A stretch of 64,000 nt of DNA from Sphaerisporangium perillae (GTDB lineage: Bacteria > Actinomycetota > Actinomycetes > Streptosporangiales > Streptosporangiaceae). Location: the NCBI RefSeq assembly GCF_023276435.1, contig NZ_JALLPO010000002.1, forward strand, positions 1-64,000, written 5' to 3'. The notes beneath the pieces were generated by a model. It saw nothing but the letters and a program-made list of their open reading frames with translations, had not been told where the DNA came from and did not search any database. The position numbers and the translations under genes were made by a program. Below are positions 26,674 to 36,334 of the stretch, one piece after another. Each line of letters starts with the position of its first letter. The stretch's first letter is position 1.

Positions 26674-27402
26674 GTGGGAGCGAAAGACCAGACCAATGCC
26701 GGGCTGCACGGCGGCGTCCTGGACGGCCTCGGCCTCCAGATCACCTCCGGCGCGCTCCCGCCCGGCCACGTGCTGCGCATCGAGCAGCTCGAAGACCGCT
26801 TCGGGGTGTCCAGGTCGGTGATCCGCGAGGCGATCCGCGTCCTTGAGTCGATGGGCCTGGTGTCCAGCCGGCGCCGCGTCGGCGTCACCGTCGCCCCGCC
26901 CGCCGCCTGGAACCTGTTCGACCCGCGCATCATCCGCTGGAGACTTGAGGGCGCCGACCGCGAGCGCCAGCTGTGGTCCCTGGGCGATCTGCGGCGCGGC
27001 GTCGAGCCGCTGGCGGCCGGGCTCGCCGCCCGCAACGCCACTCCCGAGCAGTGCGGGGTGCTCACCGGCGCGGTCATGCAGATGGCCGTGCACGGCAGGT
27101 CCGGCGACCTCGAGGCCTACCTGCAGGCCGACATCGCCTTCCACCGTACGCTGCTGCAGGCCTCCGGCAACGAGATGCTCGCCGCGCTCACCGGCGTGGT
27201 CGCCGAGGTGCTCGCCGGCCGCACCCACCACCACCTCATGCCCGCCCGCCCCGAGCCGGCGGCGATCCGCTGGCACGCCGAGGTCGCCCAGGCGGTCCAG
27301 GCAGGCGACGCCGAGGCCGCCGAGCGGGCCATGCGCGACATCGTCGAGGAGGCCACCCGCGTCACCGCCGAGCACGACCCCGCCGCCCGCCGCCGACGCT
27401 GA
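26674..27402 (+). CDS. GntR-family (FadR subfamily) regulator of gluconate genes
   Basis: A 242-residue regulator. The winged helix is ITSGALPPGHVLRIEQLEDRFGVSRSVIREAIRVLESMGLV, followed by a FadR C-terminal (FCD) all-helical domain with the metal- and ligand-binding histidines in ADIAFHRTLLQASGN and RWHAEVAQAVQAGDAEAAERAM. GTG at 26674 is preferred because GGGAGGA lies eight bases ahead. It is divergent from gluconokinase and is the likely gluconate-responsive repressor. Confidence 0.9.
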   Translation: MGAKDQTNAGLHGGVLDGLGLQITSGALPPGHVLRIEQLEDRFGVSRSVIREAIRVLESMGLVSSRRRVGVTVAPPAAWNLFDPRIIRWRLEGADRERQLWSLGDLRRGVEPLAAGLAARNATPEQCGVLTGAVMQMAVHGRSGDLEAYLQADIAFHRTLLQASGNEMLAALTGVVAEVLAGRTHHHLMPARPEPAAIRWHAEVAQAVQAGDAEAAERAMRDIVEEATRVTAEHDPAARRRR

Positions 27403-27468
27403 GGAGGACCGCGGGCCGGGGGCCGAGCCTCGACCGATGCCGGGTTCCGGTTTGAGGGCGGCTCCAAC

Positions 27469-28040
27469 TCAGCCTGCGGAGCCGTACGCCCGCAGGAACG
27501 CGCGTACTCCCGCGGAGGTCAGCCGGTCGGCCTCCTCCGGCGGGAGCGGGCTGACCCCCCAATAGGACAGTTGCGTGATCTCGGTGCAGATCAACGCCAT
27601 GAAATGGACGGCGGCCTGGGCCGGGCTGTCGTGGACGTCGATCAGGCCACGATCGCCCAACGCGGCCATGGCGGACGCCACCTCGCGGCCCACCACGCGC
27701 GGTCCGGCCTCCTGCCAGGCATCCAAGACCTCGGCCGGGATGTGCCCGGCTTCCGCGTAAATGTGCCGCACCAGCGAGAAGTGGTCGCGGAAGTCCGTCA
27801 TCAGGCCGACCCAGGCGCGGGCCAGAGCGAGCAGGTCACGTTCAAGGTCGTCAGGATGCGGCGGACGCTCCGGATCCAGGTACCTCCACAGCTGCGCGAG
27901 CTGCTCGTCCCTGACCCGCTCTGAGCTCCACTGCATGATGGAGCGGAACAACTCCTCCTTCCCGCCCGGGAAGTGGTTGTAGATGGTGCGAGTCGAGGCG
28001 CCGGCCGGGGCCTCGGTCGACTTGGGGCAGGTCGAGCAAG
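27469..28040 (-). pseudogene. TetR regulator with degraded N-terminus
   Basis: The frame from 27951 reads a normal TetR ligand-binding domain (RVRDEQLAQLWRYL, DFRDHFSLVRHIYAEAGHIPAEVLDAWQEAG). Just upstream the same frame still reads GASTRTIYNHFPGGKEELF, the end of the HTH, but the first two HTH helices are gone and are replaced by unrelated sequence next to the LysR stop codon. It has no convincing start, so I treat it as a truncated gene; a chance in-frame GTG further in could still make a protein lacking DNA binding. Confidence 0.65.
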
Positions 28041-28050
28041 ACGCCAGGCC

Positions 28051-28941
28051 CTAGGCAGTGCCGGGCCCGGTGAACGCGCGCCGGCCGTACTTGAGCAACT
28101 CGCGCAGCGCGGGGCCGGCGGTGGCCTTCCAGACCAGGGCGAGCAGGGCGGGGGCCGGCACGTCGTCGATGGTGCGGGCGGTGAGCCGGTCGCGGTGGCG
28201 CGAGGCCATCGACTCGCTGAGGATGGCGACCCCGAGCCCGCGGGCGGCGAGGTCGGCGATGGCGTCGGCGGCGCTGGCCTGCAGCGCGATCACCGGCTGG
28301 AGGCTCCGCGCGGCGCAGGCCTGGTCGAACACCGTGCGCAGGCCGGTGCCGGGCGGCATGCACACGATCGGGTGGGCCTCGAGGTCGCGCAGGGTGACCC
28401 GCCGCCGCCTCGCCAAGGGGTGCCCGTGCGGGACCGCCGCGACGAGCCGCTCGCTGATGATGGTCAGCGCGTCCAGCCCGTCGGGGGCGGCGGTCGCGGT
28501 CCCGATGAGAGCAAGGTCGACGGTGCCGGCGCGCACCCCCTGGACGAGCTGGTCGGAGTTGTCCTCCAGCAGCGAGATCTCCACACCGGGATGGGCCCGG
28601 TGGAAGGCCGCGAGGGCGCCGAACAGCGGCGTGACGGTGCAGCCGATGACCATCCCGACCGTGAGCCGTCCCCGGATCAGGTCGGTCACCTCGCCCACCG
28701 CCTGACCGATCGCCCCGGCGGCGGCCAGCGCGGCGCGGGCGTGCTCGAGCGCCGCCTTTCCCGCGACGGTGAGGGTGGCGGCGCGCGCCGACCGGTCGAA
28801 CAGCTCGGCACCGAGCTCGCGTTCCAGCCGGCGGATCTGGGCGCTGACGCCGGACTGGCTGATGTGCACCCGCTCGGCCGCCCGGGTGAAGTTGCGCTCC
28901 TCGGCGACCGCGACGAAGTACTCCAGCTGCCGCAATTCCAT
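28051..28941 (-). CDS. LysR-family regulator
   Basis: A 296-residue LTTR: MELRQLEYFVAVAEERNFTRAAERVHISQSGVSAQIRRLERELG is the HTH, and residues 90-290 form the periplasmic-binding-like effector domain (LTVGMVIGCTVTPLFGALAAFHRAHPGVEISL, GTVDLALIGT). It is divergent from a SnoaL-like gene 105 bp away, its likely target under the usual LTTR arrangement. The effector is unknown. Confidence 0.93.
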   Translation of the reverse strand: MELRQLEYFVAVAEERNFTRAAERVHISQSGVSAQIRRLERELGAELFDRSARAATLTVAGKAALEHARAALAAAGAIGQAVGEVTDLIRGRLTVGMVIGCTVTPLFGALAAFHRAHPGVEISLLEDNSDQLVQGVRAGTVDLALIGTATAAPDGLDALTIISERLVAAVPHGHPLARRRRVTLRDLEAHPIVCMPPGTGLRTVFDQACAARSLQPVIALQASAADAIADLAARGLGVAILSESMASRHRDRLTARTIDDVPAPALLALVWKATAGPALRELLKYGRRAFTGPGTA

Positions 28942-29046
28942 AACTCAGGATTCTAGCTATTAGCAGTTCAATCTGTTGGACTTCTGGCTGCGTGGGCGGC
29001 CAAGGTGGGAGGTGTTCAACCCCCCACACACTCCTAGGAGGAGTCC

Positions 29047-29412
29047 ATGCCGGAGTACGAGAAGGCCATGCGGCCCGAGGACCTCACCCGCCTGTTCGTC
29101 GAGCGGTCCAACGCCGGCGACGCGGCCGGAGTCGCTGAACTCTACGAACCGGACGCGGTGATGGCCTACCCGCCCGGCGGGCGGACGGTCGGCCGGGAGG
29201 CGATCCGCGCGCTGTGGAAGAAGGTGCTGGCCGGCCGCCCCCGCTTCGAGCCGGAACAACCGCTGCCGACGCTGATCAGCGGCGACATCGCCCTCACCTC
29301 GACCCCGCCCAAGGACGGGGCCGGCGCCCGCGCGCAGGTCGTCCGGCGCCAGCCCGACGGGAGCTGGCTACGCCTGCTCGACCAGCCCGAGTTCGTCCAC
29401 CCCACCCGCTGA
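29047..29412 (+). CDS. SnoaL/NTF2-like protein
   Basis: A 121-residue protein with the NTF2-like cone fold: LTRLFVERSNAGDAAGVAELYEPDAVMAYPPGGRTVGREAIRALWKKVLAG, then beta strands ending VVRRQPDGSWLRLLDQPEF. Family members include polyketide cyclases, isomerases and stress-related ligand binders; no catalytic residues pick one out. AGGAGGAG stands nine bases before the ATG, one of the best ribosome sites in the window. Divergent from the LysR regulator. Confidence 0.85.
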   Translation: MPEYEKAMRPEDLTRLFVERSNAGDAAGVAELYEPDAVMAYPPGGRTVGREAIRALWKKVLAGRPRFEPEQPLPTLISGDIALTSTPPKDGAGARAQVVRRQPDGSWLRLLDQPEFVHPTR

Positions 29413-29449
29413 ACCGCCCGGCTTCGCCGGCGCCTGTCGGCATGGCCGG

Positions 29450-30015
29450 TCACTGCCGCCCGAAGCGACCGCAGAGACGTTCGACGCCGAGGCCGCTGAT
29501 GAGCAGCCGTTCCTTGGCGTTGCTGAGAAGATCGGCACTCCAGGTGGTGAACCCGCCGTCGCCGAGATCGAGGTCCTCTCCGGCGGCGGTGGTGGCGCGG
29601 ATCTCGAAGCCGGCGCCGCTGTAGTAGCCGCGGCCGCTCGCGCGCTCGTCGTCGAAGGAGAACGTGATGCCGGGATGCGCCTGGGCGAGCCGGTCCAGGA
29701 CGTGCTCGCCCAGGGCCCGGCGATGCCGGCCCGAGGTCAGGTCGAGGTGGCGTCCGCGACGACCTCGGTGTTGCGGACGGTCGTGACCACCTTGTTCTGG
29801 TCGACCGTCGCCACCGCCGAGTTGGTGCCCAGCGAGCACAGCGGCGACAGCGCCAGACCGGTGAACCCCTGCGCGGCCACCCGCCCGTAGATGAACGCCT
29901 CCAGCCGCGCGAGCTCACCGGCCTCCACCGCCGACGGGGCGGTGAACTCATCCACACACTGTCCGGACCGTTCGCTCATCGCCTCATCGTCGTGGACGAC
30001 TATGGCCGGCCGCAC
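29450..30015 (-). pseudogene. broken gene of unknown family
   Basis: Two open stretches in different frames look like halves of one protein: 30015-29737 (LEAFIYGRVAAQGFTGLALSPLCSLGTNSAV, VVTTVRNTEVVADATST-stop) and 29839-29450 (LDRLAQAHPGITFSF, GAGFEIRATTAAGEDLDLGDGG, LLISGLGVERL). The second half resembles the HisS/HisZ-type fold, with a DGG turn and a late SGLGVERL helix, but I cannot assign it firmly. A frameshift or deletion near 29740 separates them. Confidence 0.5.
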
Positions 30016-30019
30016 CCGT

Positions 30020-30823
30020 TTACCGCCCGCCCCGCGCGCCGCCTTCCGAGGCGGGCTGCTGTCGGGCGGGCCGGGACAGGATCGCGGTGGTGGCCATGTC
30101 CATGGGCAGGAAGGCCTCGAGCTTCAGCTCCGCCAGCGTCATGTCGGTCGCGGTGGCGAAGGTGGTGATGGTGGTCATCAGGCTCAGCTCGCCGTGCGGC
30201 GAGCGCAGCCGCATGGGGACCGCGAAGCCGAGCGGGGCGGCGCCCGGCGGGTGGTCGCGCACATGTTCCCGCAGTTCGGCGAGCAGACCGGCCAGCCGCT
30301 CGTCAGGGTTGCGCACCACCTCGGCGTGCAGGGCCATGACGATGTGCTGGGCCCACTCGCCGAAGTTGGCGATGCGGCCGGCCATGCCCTCGGGGTGCAG
30401 CGCCAGCCGGTAGACGTTGACCGGCGGCTCCAGCAGCTCGGGGGCGGCGCCGTCGGTGAGCCACCCCATCGCCGCGTTGGCCGCCACCAGGTCGCCGTAG
30501 CGGTCCACGACCACCGCGGGATAGGGCAGGTGCCCGTCCAGGATGTGGCGCAAGGCAGTGTCCACCGAGGCCAGCGCCGGGTCTCCCAGCGAGGTCCGCT
30601 GGTAGGCGGGAGCGTAACCGGCCGCGAGCAGCAGCTCGTTGCGTTCGCGCAGCGGCAGCTCCAGTGATTCGGCCAGGCGCAGGACCATCTCCCGGCCGGG
30701 CTCGGAGCGGCCGCTTTCCAGGAAGCTGACATGCCGCTGGGTCGTGCCCGCGCGCAGGGCGAGTTCGAGCTGGCTGAGGCGGCGGCGGGTGCGGCGCTGG
30801 CGCAGGGCATGGGGAAAGTCCAC
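30020..30823 (-). CDS. XRE-type regulator with MmyB ligand-binding domain
   Basis: A 267-residue regulator. Residues 5-60 are a lambda-repressor-type HTH (ALRQRRTRRRLSQLELALRAGTTQRHVSFLESGRSEPGREMVLRLAESL), and the rest is the MmyB-like domain (YPAVVVDRYGDLVAANAAMGWL, VYRLALHPEGMAGRIANFGEWAQHIV), a PAS-like fold that can bind fatty acids. MmyB controls methylenomycin synthesis; most homologues have unknown targets. No divergent partner is adjacent. Confidence 0.9.
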   Translation of the reverse strand: MDFPHALRQRRTRRRLSQLELALRAGTTQRHVSFLESGRSEPGREMVLRLAESLELPLRERNELLLAAGYAPAYQRTSLGDPALASVDTALRHILDGHLPYPAVVVDRYGDLVAANAAMGWLTDGAAPELLEPPVNVYRLALHPEGMAGRIANFGEWAQHIVMALHAEVVRNPDERLAGLLAELREHVRDHPPGAAPLGFAVPMRLRSPHGELSLMTTITTFATATDMTLAELKLEAFLPMDMATTAILSRPARQQPASEGGARGGR

Positions 30824-30975
30824 CGGTCAGTTGTACCGGCCCCCACCCAAGCGAGCCATTCCCCCCAGGGAATCACCACACCGCACCGGCCCGGTCCATA
30901 TCCGGCCAAATAGGCGCCTTCGGCTGACCGGCTCCTGTCGGCCGGCAACGGTCACTGTGGAAACCCGCGGCACGG

Positions 30976-31875
30976 TCAGCCGTGGGCGCGTAGGGCGGCG
31001 ATCACCCAGTCGAAGGCGGGAATGACCGAAACGGCCGGATCCCGGCCGTTGAGGACGGCAAGCAGCTGCCAGTAGCGCTCCACCTGGGCGTCGGCGAGCA
31101 TCTGGAGACGCTCGCGCAGCGCGACGCGCTCCTCCGGCGACAGGCCGGGCTCGATGATGCGGCTCAGGATGAGCCTGCCCTCGGCCGATTCCGGCGCGAT
31201 CTCGTCGGCCAGCGCCCTTCCGGCCTTCTCCAGCACCAGCCGCCGCAGGTCCAAGCCGTCTTCAAAGCGTGGCTCGGCGGAGCCGCTGAGCACGATCCGC
31301 CGCAGTCGCCGCCGGAAGTCGTGGCCGGTGACCAGTTCGGCCAGCTCCACCCAGGCGTCGACCTGGCCCGGCGCCGGATCATCCGGTAGCTCGCCGGGCA
31401 GCTCTCGCATCCACCCGGCGACGACCATGGCATCGTCGTCAAGGTCGAGGTCGGCGAAGACGCCGCCGATGAAGTCATCGATGATCTGTTGCCGCTCCGC
31501 GGCCGACAGCTGAGCGAGTTTGTGCATGATGAGGGTCTCCTCCGTTGTGCTGCCGCGCTTGGCGATCGTGCGGAGCACGGCGCGGCGAAGTTTCAAGGTC
31601 CGGATCTCGGCGTCCAGCGCTCGGGCGTGCATCTCCGCCACCTCTGCCACCGTGACCTGCCTAGCCAGGATCTCCTGGACGGCCTCCAGGCCGATGCCGA
31701 GCTCACGCAACGTCCGGACCAGGTCGAACCGGGCCACAGCGGTGGCGTCATACAGGCGGTACCCGCCGGCCGAGCGGCCGGTGGGCGGCACAAGACCGCT
31801 GTCGGACCAGAAGCGGATCGTGTGCACCGACAGACCGGTACGACGAGCGAGCTGACCGATCGTGTGAAGCTCCAT
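30976..31875 (-). CDS. MerR-family regulator
   Basis: A 299-residue MerR protein: MELHTIGQLARRTGLSVHTIRFWSDSGLVPPTGRSAGGYRLYDATAVARFDLVRTLRELGIGLEAVQEIL is the HTH and wing with the start of the coiled coil, followed by a ~190-residue helical effector domain of no family I recognise. The ATG at 31875 is preferred over one nine codons upstream because the HTH begins there. No obvious target gene is divergent; 31876-32251 contains no other gene I can support. Confidence 0.9.
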   Translation of the reverse strand: MELHTIGQLARRTGLSVHTIRFWSDSGLVPPTGRSAGGYRLYDATAVARFDLVRTLRELGIGLEAVQEILARQVTVAEVAEMHARALDAEIRTLKLRRAVLRTIAKRGSTTEETLIMHKLAQLSAAERQQIIDDFIGGVFADLDLDDDAMVVAGWMRELPGELPDDPAPGQVDAWVELAELVTGHDFRRRLRRIVLSGSAEPRFEDGLDLRRLVLEKAGRALADEIAPESAEGRLILSRIIEPGLSPEERVALRERLQMLADAQVERYWQLLAVLNGRDPAVSVIPAFDWVIAALRAHG

Positions 31876-32251
31876 ACCGTCACTCACAGGACGAGCCTGC
31901 ACCTTCGAGCCACTCGAGACTCAAGCCGTGGGCGTGACCGAAGGCCCCGCGAGGCATGAAAAGCGACCGCAATGAGGACGACCTGGCCGGTGATCAGCGG
32001 TCTTTCTGAGGCGAGGAGACCGGTGATCCGCTCGCGCGCCTGAGTTGCTCAACCCCGGTGTCCTCAACCCGGGTGTCCGTGCCGCCGGGGAATCGCCTGG
32101 GCGCCCCGGACTGGGTCCGTGCCCGTGGACAGGCCGCCGTACCTTGCGCAGGCCTGCGGGTCCATTCGTTGGGGCACGATCAGACCGGCCGTGCCGCATC
32201 TGCTATATCCGTCTTGCCAGCTGTATCCAGTCGCCGAGGAGCAAGAGCACC

Positions 32252-32773
32252 GTGCCCGAGGAACCCGCCGTGATTCGGGCGGCGACGCCTGAAGACCTGC
32301 AGGCCGTCGCCGCCATCTACACCCACTATGTCCTCGGGAGCGTCGCCACCTTCGAGGAGACACCGCCCACAGTGGAGGATTGGCACCGCCGCCTGGCCGA
32401 CCTGGCCGGACGGGGCCTGCCCTTTCTGGTCGCCGACCTCGGCGGGACGGTGGCCGGATACGCCTACGCCGGCCCCTGGCGGCCCAAGCCCGCCTACCGG
32501 CACACCGTCGAGGACACCATCTACCTGGCTCCCGGCCACACAGGCAAGGGCCTGGGCCGCGCCCTGCTCGCCCCGGTCCTCACCGGCTGCGCCGCGGCGG
32601 GCACCCGCCAGGTCGTGGCCGTCATCGCCGACACCGGCGAGAAGGGCTCGGTGGCCCTGCACCAGGCCTTCGGGTTCGCCCACGTGGGCGTCCTCAAAGC
32701 CGTCGGCCGCAAGCACGGCCGCTGGATCGACACCGTGCTGATGCAGCGCACCCTCACCCCGGCGACGCCCTGA
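32252..32773 (+). CDS. GNAT acetyltransferase, phosphinothricin-acetyltransferase type
   Basis: A 173-residue acetyltransferase: VIRAATPEDLQAVAAIYTHYVLGSVATFEETPP is the N-terminal pattern of the Pat/Bar group, GYAYAGPWRPKPAYRHTVEDTIYLAPGHTGKGLGRALL has the acetyl-CoA loop, and KAVGRKHGRWIDTVLMQR is the late Pat motif. Pat enzymes acetylate phosphinothricin; many homologues act on methionine sulfoximine or other amines, so the substrate is open. I start at GTG 32252, preceded by GAGGAG about ten bases away; the open frame extends 69 codons further up without support. Confidence 0.88.
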   Translation: MPEEPAVIRAATPEDLQAVAAIYTHYVLGSVATFEETPPTVEDWHRRLADLAGRGLPFLVADLGGTVAGYAYAGPWRPKPAYRHTVEDTIYLAPGHTGKGLGRALLAPVLTGCAAAGTRQVVAVIADTGEKGSVALHQAFGFAHVGVLKAVGRKHGRWIDTVLMQRTLTPATP

Positions 32774-32835
32774 CCCACCGTGACCCTCCACCGCCGGTGA
32801 GGGGACTGGCCACCGAGGACGCCCGCACCAGGTGA

Positions 32836-33417
32836 GACCTGCACTCCCGGACCACCGCGATGCTCCCGCGCGTCGACCTGCCCGAGGCCGTCCTGGAGGT
32901 GATGTCGGGCGGCATGGTCGTGGCCGGCACCCCGCGCGACTCGCTGTATGCACTGGACGTGCCGTACGACCGCCACGGCGGCAAACGCCCCGAAACGATC
33001 GTCACCGACCCCGCCGGCTACAGCGACATCATCTACGGCCTGCTCACCCTGGCGGGCTTCTCCTACGCCCCACAGTTGGCCGACCTGCCCGACCAGAAAC
33101 CATGGCGCATCGACTCCCGCGCCGACTACGGGCCTTACAGCAGATCGCACGCGGCCGCATCGCCCTGGACAAGATCGAAGGCCACTGGGACGACATCTGC
33201 CGCGTCATCGCCTCCATCCACACCGGTGCCGTGCGCGCCCACGACGTCATCCGGATGCTGTCGCGCGACGGCCGCTCCACCCCACTGGGCGATGCGATCG
33301 CCCGTGCACGATGAGGACGTCGCTCGCCTATCGCCCTTCATCCACGCCCATGTGAACATGCTGGGCCGCTACTCCTTCGCCCTGCCGGAACTGCTTGGAG
33401 GAAATGCGGCCGTTGGG
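32836..33417 (+). pseudogene. tnpA: Tn3-family transposase relic with internal deletion
   Basis: Pieces of TnpA in order: SRTTAMLPRVDLPEAVLEVM, then by deletion VVAGTPRDSLYALD, TIVTDPAGYSDIIYGLLTLAGFSYAPQLADLPDQKPWRID (the catalytic TDxxxYSD region), a frameshift at about 33135, IARGRIALDKIEGHWDDICRVIASIHTGAVRAHDVIRML, and a C-terminal DEDVARLSPFIHAHVNMLGRYSF in a further frame. About a third of the protein is left. The end resembles the relic at 56800-56960. Confidence 0.85.
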
Positions 33418-33626
33418 TGAGCCAGACGACACCCATCCCGGCGAGGGCATCGGTAACTGAGATGGTCGCCGCCTGTGGCCTGACGTTCAGTGGCACCCGG
33501 CCCGGTGCTCACCCACTGACAACATCCGGGCCGGTTTCTCATCAGCGATCTGTTCTTGGGGCGGCGTAGTGCCATAGCTGAGGTGCCATCCACACGATCA
33601 TGGCGACGGTCATCACGGTGAGCCGG

Positions 33627-34199
33627 CAACGCGACGGCGTCGAACAGGTAGAGCGTGCCGGGTCCGACCACCGGAATCAGCACGCCTGCCAGTAACGGAC
33701 CCATGATCGACCCGGTGTAGCGGACGAGCGAACTGAGACCGTTCGCCGCCGGCAGCAGGTCGACGGGGACGAGGCGGGGCACCGCTGCGCCCATCGTCAC
33801 CATGATCGCCCCGAAGGTCAGTCCCTGGCATGCCACCAACACCAGCAGAACGGCGACAGAGCGGCCCCCCAGGGCCGCCTGAGCCCACAGTGCCACGTAG
33901 GTCAGCGCAAGGCCACAGTGAGCGGCCAACAGCAGCCGCCGCCGATCCACGATCTCAGCGAGAGCTCCGACCCACAGCGACGCGATCACCAAAGCACCGA
34001 ATGACACCGCGGCCGCAGCGCCGACGGCCGCGGACGAGCCGGTCAACGTGAACAGCTGCGTCGGCACCGTAACCACGCTGAACGAGCCACCGACCGCACA
34101 GACGGCTGAGGCGCCCCACAACCGCCGGTAGGCGGGGATCGCCAGGGGCCGCCGGTCAAGCGTGTACGCGCCCAAAGAACGCACAACCGACGCGCTCAC
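33627..34199 (-). pseudogene. MFS transporter N-terminal half
   Basis: About 191 codons of a major facilitator: YRRLWGASAVCAVGGSFSVVTVPTQLFTLTGSSAAVG, the LAEIVDRRRLLL loop between helices 2 and 3, LVACQGLTFGAIMVTMGAAVPRLVP, and VRYTGSIMGPLLAGVLI, giving six membrane segments. Homology ends at YLFDAVA; the frame runs on through unrelated codons to 33369. A short hydrophobic reading in another frame (TVAMIVWMAPQLWHYAA) follows. The C-terminal half is absent, lost towards the Tn3 relic. Confidence 0.8.
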
Positions 34200-34251
34200 C
34201 TTCCGACACCGCCGCCGCGGCGGCGGGCCCGGCCGGTCGGACAGGATCCGG

Positions 34252-35142
34252 TCACAGCGTCACCACATCAGCCACCACGCAAGCGATGTTGTCCGGGGCG
34301 CCCGCGGCGTACGCCAGTCCGACGAGCTCATCGAGGACCTGCTCAGGGGCCCCGGTGCCGCTCAGTACGCTGTGCAGGGACTCTGCCGGGACGACGGTGG
34401 ACAGCCCGTCGGAGCACAACAGGTAACGGTCACCGGCTACGGCCGTATGCAGCGACAGGTCCGGCTGGGACCCGCCCGTGCCGGTGAGCGCGCGGACCAG
34501 CAATGAGCGTTGCGGATGCGAGACGGCCTCCTCCGGGCTGAGGCGGCCCTCGTCGACCAGCGACTGCACGTAAGTGTGGTCGTGAGTGATCTGGAAGATC
34601 TCGCCGTCGCGCAGCAGATACGCCCGCGTGTCACCGATGTGCACCAGCGCCAGCTGGGAACCCGACCACAGCATCGCGGTCAGCGTCGTGACCGCCTCAC
34701 CGGACGGTGCCGACTCGGCAATGCCCCGAATCGCCCGATCGGCTTGAGTGACCGCATCGGCAAGCGCACCGAGAAGGTCACCGGCAGGTACGGCCTCCGT
34801 CTCCAGCGGCTTGAGCGCGTCAACGGCCGCCGCACTCGCGAGATTCCCCTCCGGCCCGCGCACTCCGTCGGCCACCGCCAGCAACCGAGCGCCGGCGTAG
34901 GCGACGTCCTCGTTACTCGTGCGAACCAGCCCCGACTCCGACCGGACCGCATAGCGAATCCCGATCAGGGTCTCTGCGTCTTCCACAGCGCTACCCCTTC
35001 CTGACAGGTAATCGACGAGGAAAGTGGCCAGCTGCTCGCGTACGGCGGTGTCGGCCACAACCTGGGCCCAGTAGCCGGCGACCAGCTCGGCCGCCGCCTG
35101 CGGCTCCAGGTCGCACACCTGGCGGATGCGGGCCAGCGGCAT
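34252..35142 (-). CDS. PP2C-type protein phosphatase
   Basis: A 296-residue protein. After a ~60-residue helical head (RIRQVCDLEPQAAAELVAGYW) comes a PP2C domain: SGLVRTSNEDVAYAG (metal-binding D), LLAVADGVRG (motif normally DGVGG, here DGVRG), LVHIGDTRAYLLRDGEI, ITHDHTYVQSLVDEG, LLCSDGLSTVV and a final APDNIACVVADV with the metal-binding DN. All metal ligands appear present, so it should dephosphorylate Ser/Thr with Mn2+. It would antagonise Ser/Thr kinases or anti-sigma kinases; no partner kinase is adjacent. Confidence 0.9.
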   Translation of the reverse strand: MPLARIRQVCDLEPQAAAELVAGYWAQVVADTAVREQLATFLVDYLSGRGSAVEDAETLIGIRYAVRSESGLVRTSNEDVAYAGARLLAVADGVRGPEGNLASAAAVDALKPLETEAVPAGDLLGALADAVTQADRAIRGIAESAPSGEAVTTLTAMLWSGSQLALVHIGDTRAYLLRDGEIFQITHDHTYVQSLVDEGRLSPEEAVSHPQRSLLVRALTGTGGSQPDLSLHTAVAGDRYLLCSDGLSTVVPAESLHSVLSGTGAPEQVLDELVGLAYAAGAPDNIACVVADVVTL

Positions 35143-35300
35143 GGGGGCCCGGGACTCTACTGACGGGTAGCTATGCTAAGGACGGACCCCGGTAAGAAAT
35201 AACCCCTGAGTTCCCAGCCGTCTCTACCGCCCCGGATGCCGCAGGGGGGGCAGACCAAGTACGAGAGAAAGGGGCAGTGTCCCCCCGGAGAGGTTGCTGA

Positions 35301-36242
35301 TCAGTGGGTACGGCGGCGGGGCGCGAGGACCTCGGTGACCTTGGCGATGGCTCCGGCTCCGGGTTTGACGTAGCGCATGGCGGTGCGGGGGTTCTTGTGC
35401 CGGGTCTTTCCCATGATGAGCTGCAGCGGGATCTCGGCCTCGCCGAGGTGGGTGGCGGCGCTGTGGCGCAGCTGGTGCAGATCGAGCCCGGCGTACTTGT
35501 CGAGCAGGACGCGGGCGCGGTCGTAGCCGAGGCGGGTGCGGCTGGTGTGCGGGCAGATGTCGGCGGCCGCGGAGCGGCGGGCCGGCACGGGGCGGCGTTC
35601 GGACAGGAACAGCGGCCCGTGGGTACGCACGCTGCCGTCGGGGAGCCGGAGCAGGCGGGGCAGCAGGTGGGCGGTGCCGCTGTCCCAGTACACCCACTCG
35701 GTGGCGCCGCCCTTGGAGCGGACGGGAGCGCGCCGGTGCTCCAGGTCGAGGTCCTCGACGTTCAGCGCGAGGATTTCCGCGGCCCTGGCCGCCGTTTCGT
35801 AGAGCATTCTCCAGAGCGCCCGCTCGCGAAGGGGGATGTCGCGGCGTGACAGCAGCCGATGGATCGTCGTCTTGGCCACCGCGCGGGTCTCGTCGGCGTT
35901 CTCCTTGCGGCGTTCGGCCTCAGCCGGGACCGACGGGGCGGCCCAGTGCTTCTTGGTCTGGCACCAGGTCAGCCAGGAGGTGACGGCGGCACGGTTGCGG
36001 TTCCAGGTCGCCGGCGCGCTCGCCCCCCACAGCTCGGCAAGCGCATGGCCGACCTCCGCGTCAGTGACCTCGGCCAGCGGCCGGTCGCGGCCGAGTCGCT
36101 CGATGGTGCGGTCGATGGCCGAGGCGTAGGCGCGGTGGGTGTTGGGGTTGGCGGTGCGTGGGGTGGCGAGGAAGGCGTCGGCGGCCGCGACGAGGGTGAC
36201 GCCGCCACCGCGCAGGGCGGTGATCTTCGGCGCGGCGCTCAT
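35301..36242 (-). CDS. tyrosine recombinase / integrase
   Basis: A 313-residue tyrosine recombinase. SAM-like N-terminal domain (TANPNTHRAYASAIDRTIERLG), catalytic R in YETAARAAEILAL, K in RSKGG, HQLRH, K/H in MGKTRHKNPRTA and nucleophile Y in MRYVKPG. It is closely related to the recombinase at 5617-6687. A long perfect inverted repeat lies 93 bp upstream of the start. Nearby Tn3 relics and tnpA (37823-40460) suggest it serves cointegrate resolution in a Tn3-type element. The 158 bp after its stop (35143-35300) hold only G-rich repeats and no gene. Confidence 0.92.
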   Translation of the reverse strand: MSAAPKITALRGGGVTLVAAADAFLATPRTANPNTHRAYASAIDRTIERLGRDRPLAEVTDAEVGHALAELWGASAPATWNRNRAAVTSWLTWCQTKKHWAAPSVPAEAERRKENADETRAVAKTTIHRLLSRRDIPLRERALWRMLYETAARAAEILALNVEDLDLEHRRAPVRSKGGATEWVYWDSGTAHLLPRLLRLPDGSVRTHGPLFLSERRPVPARRSAAADICPHTSRTRLGYDRARVLLDKYAGLDLHQLRHSAATHLGEAEIPLQLIMGKTRHKNPRTAMRYVKPGAGAIAKVTEVLAPRRRTH

Positions 36243-36334
36243 GCCGGCCGCCGCGCAACGTCCATCGCGATGTACCGGATAACGTGCCGAAGTCGCGCAC
36301 CGTCCCGGGGAGGAGTTCTCCTGGTCGCCGCGCC

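Noticed and set aside
35246-35297. G-run/C-run pair around AGACCAAGTACGAGAGAAAG as a Tn3 terminal repeat
   Set aside because: Only six G/C pairs match and I found no second copy in the window.
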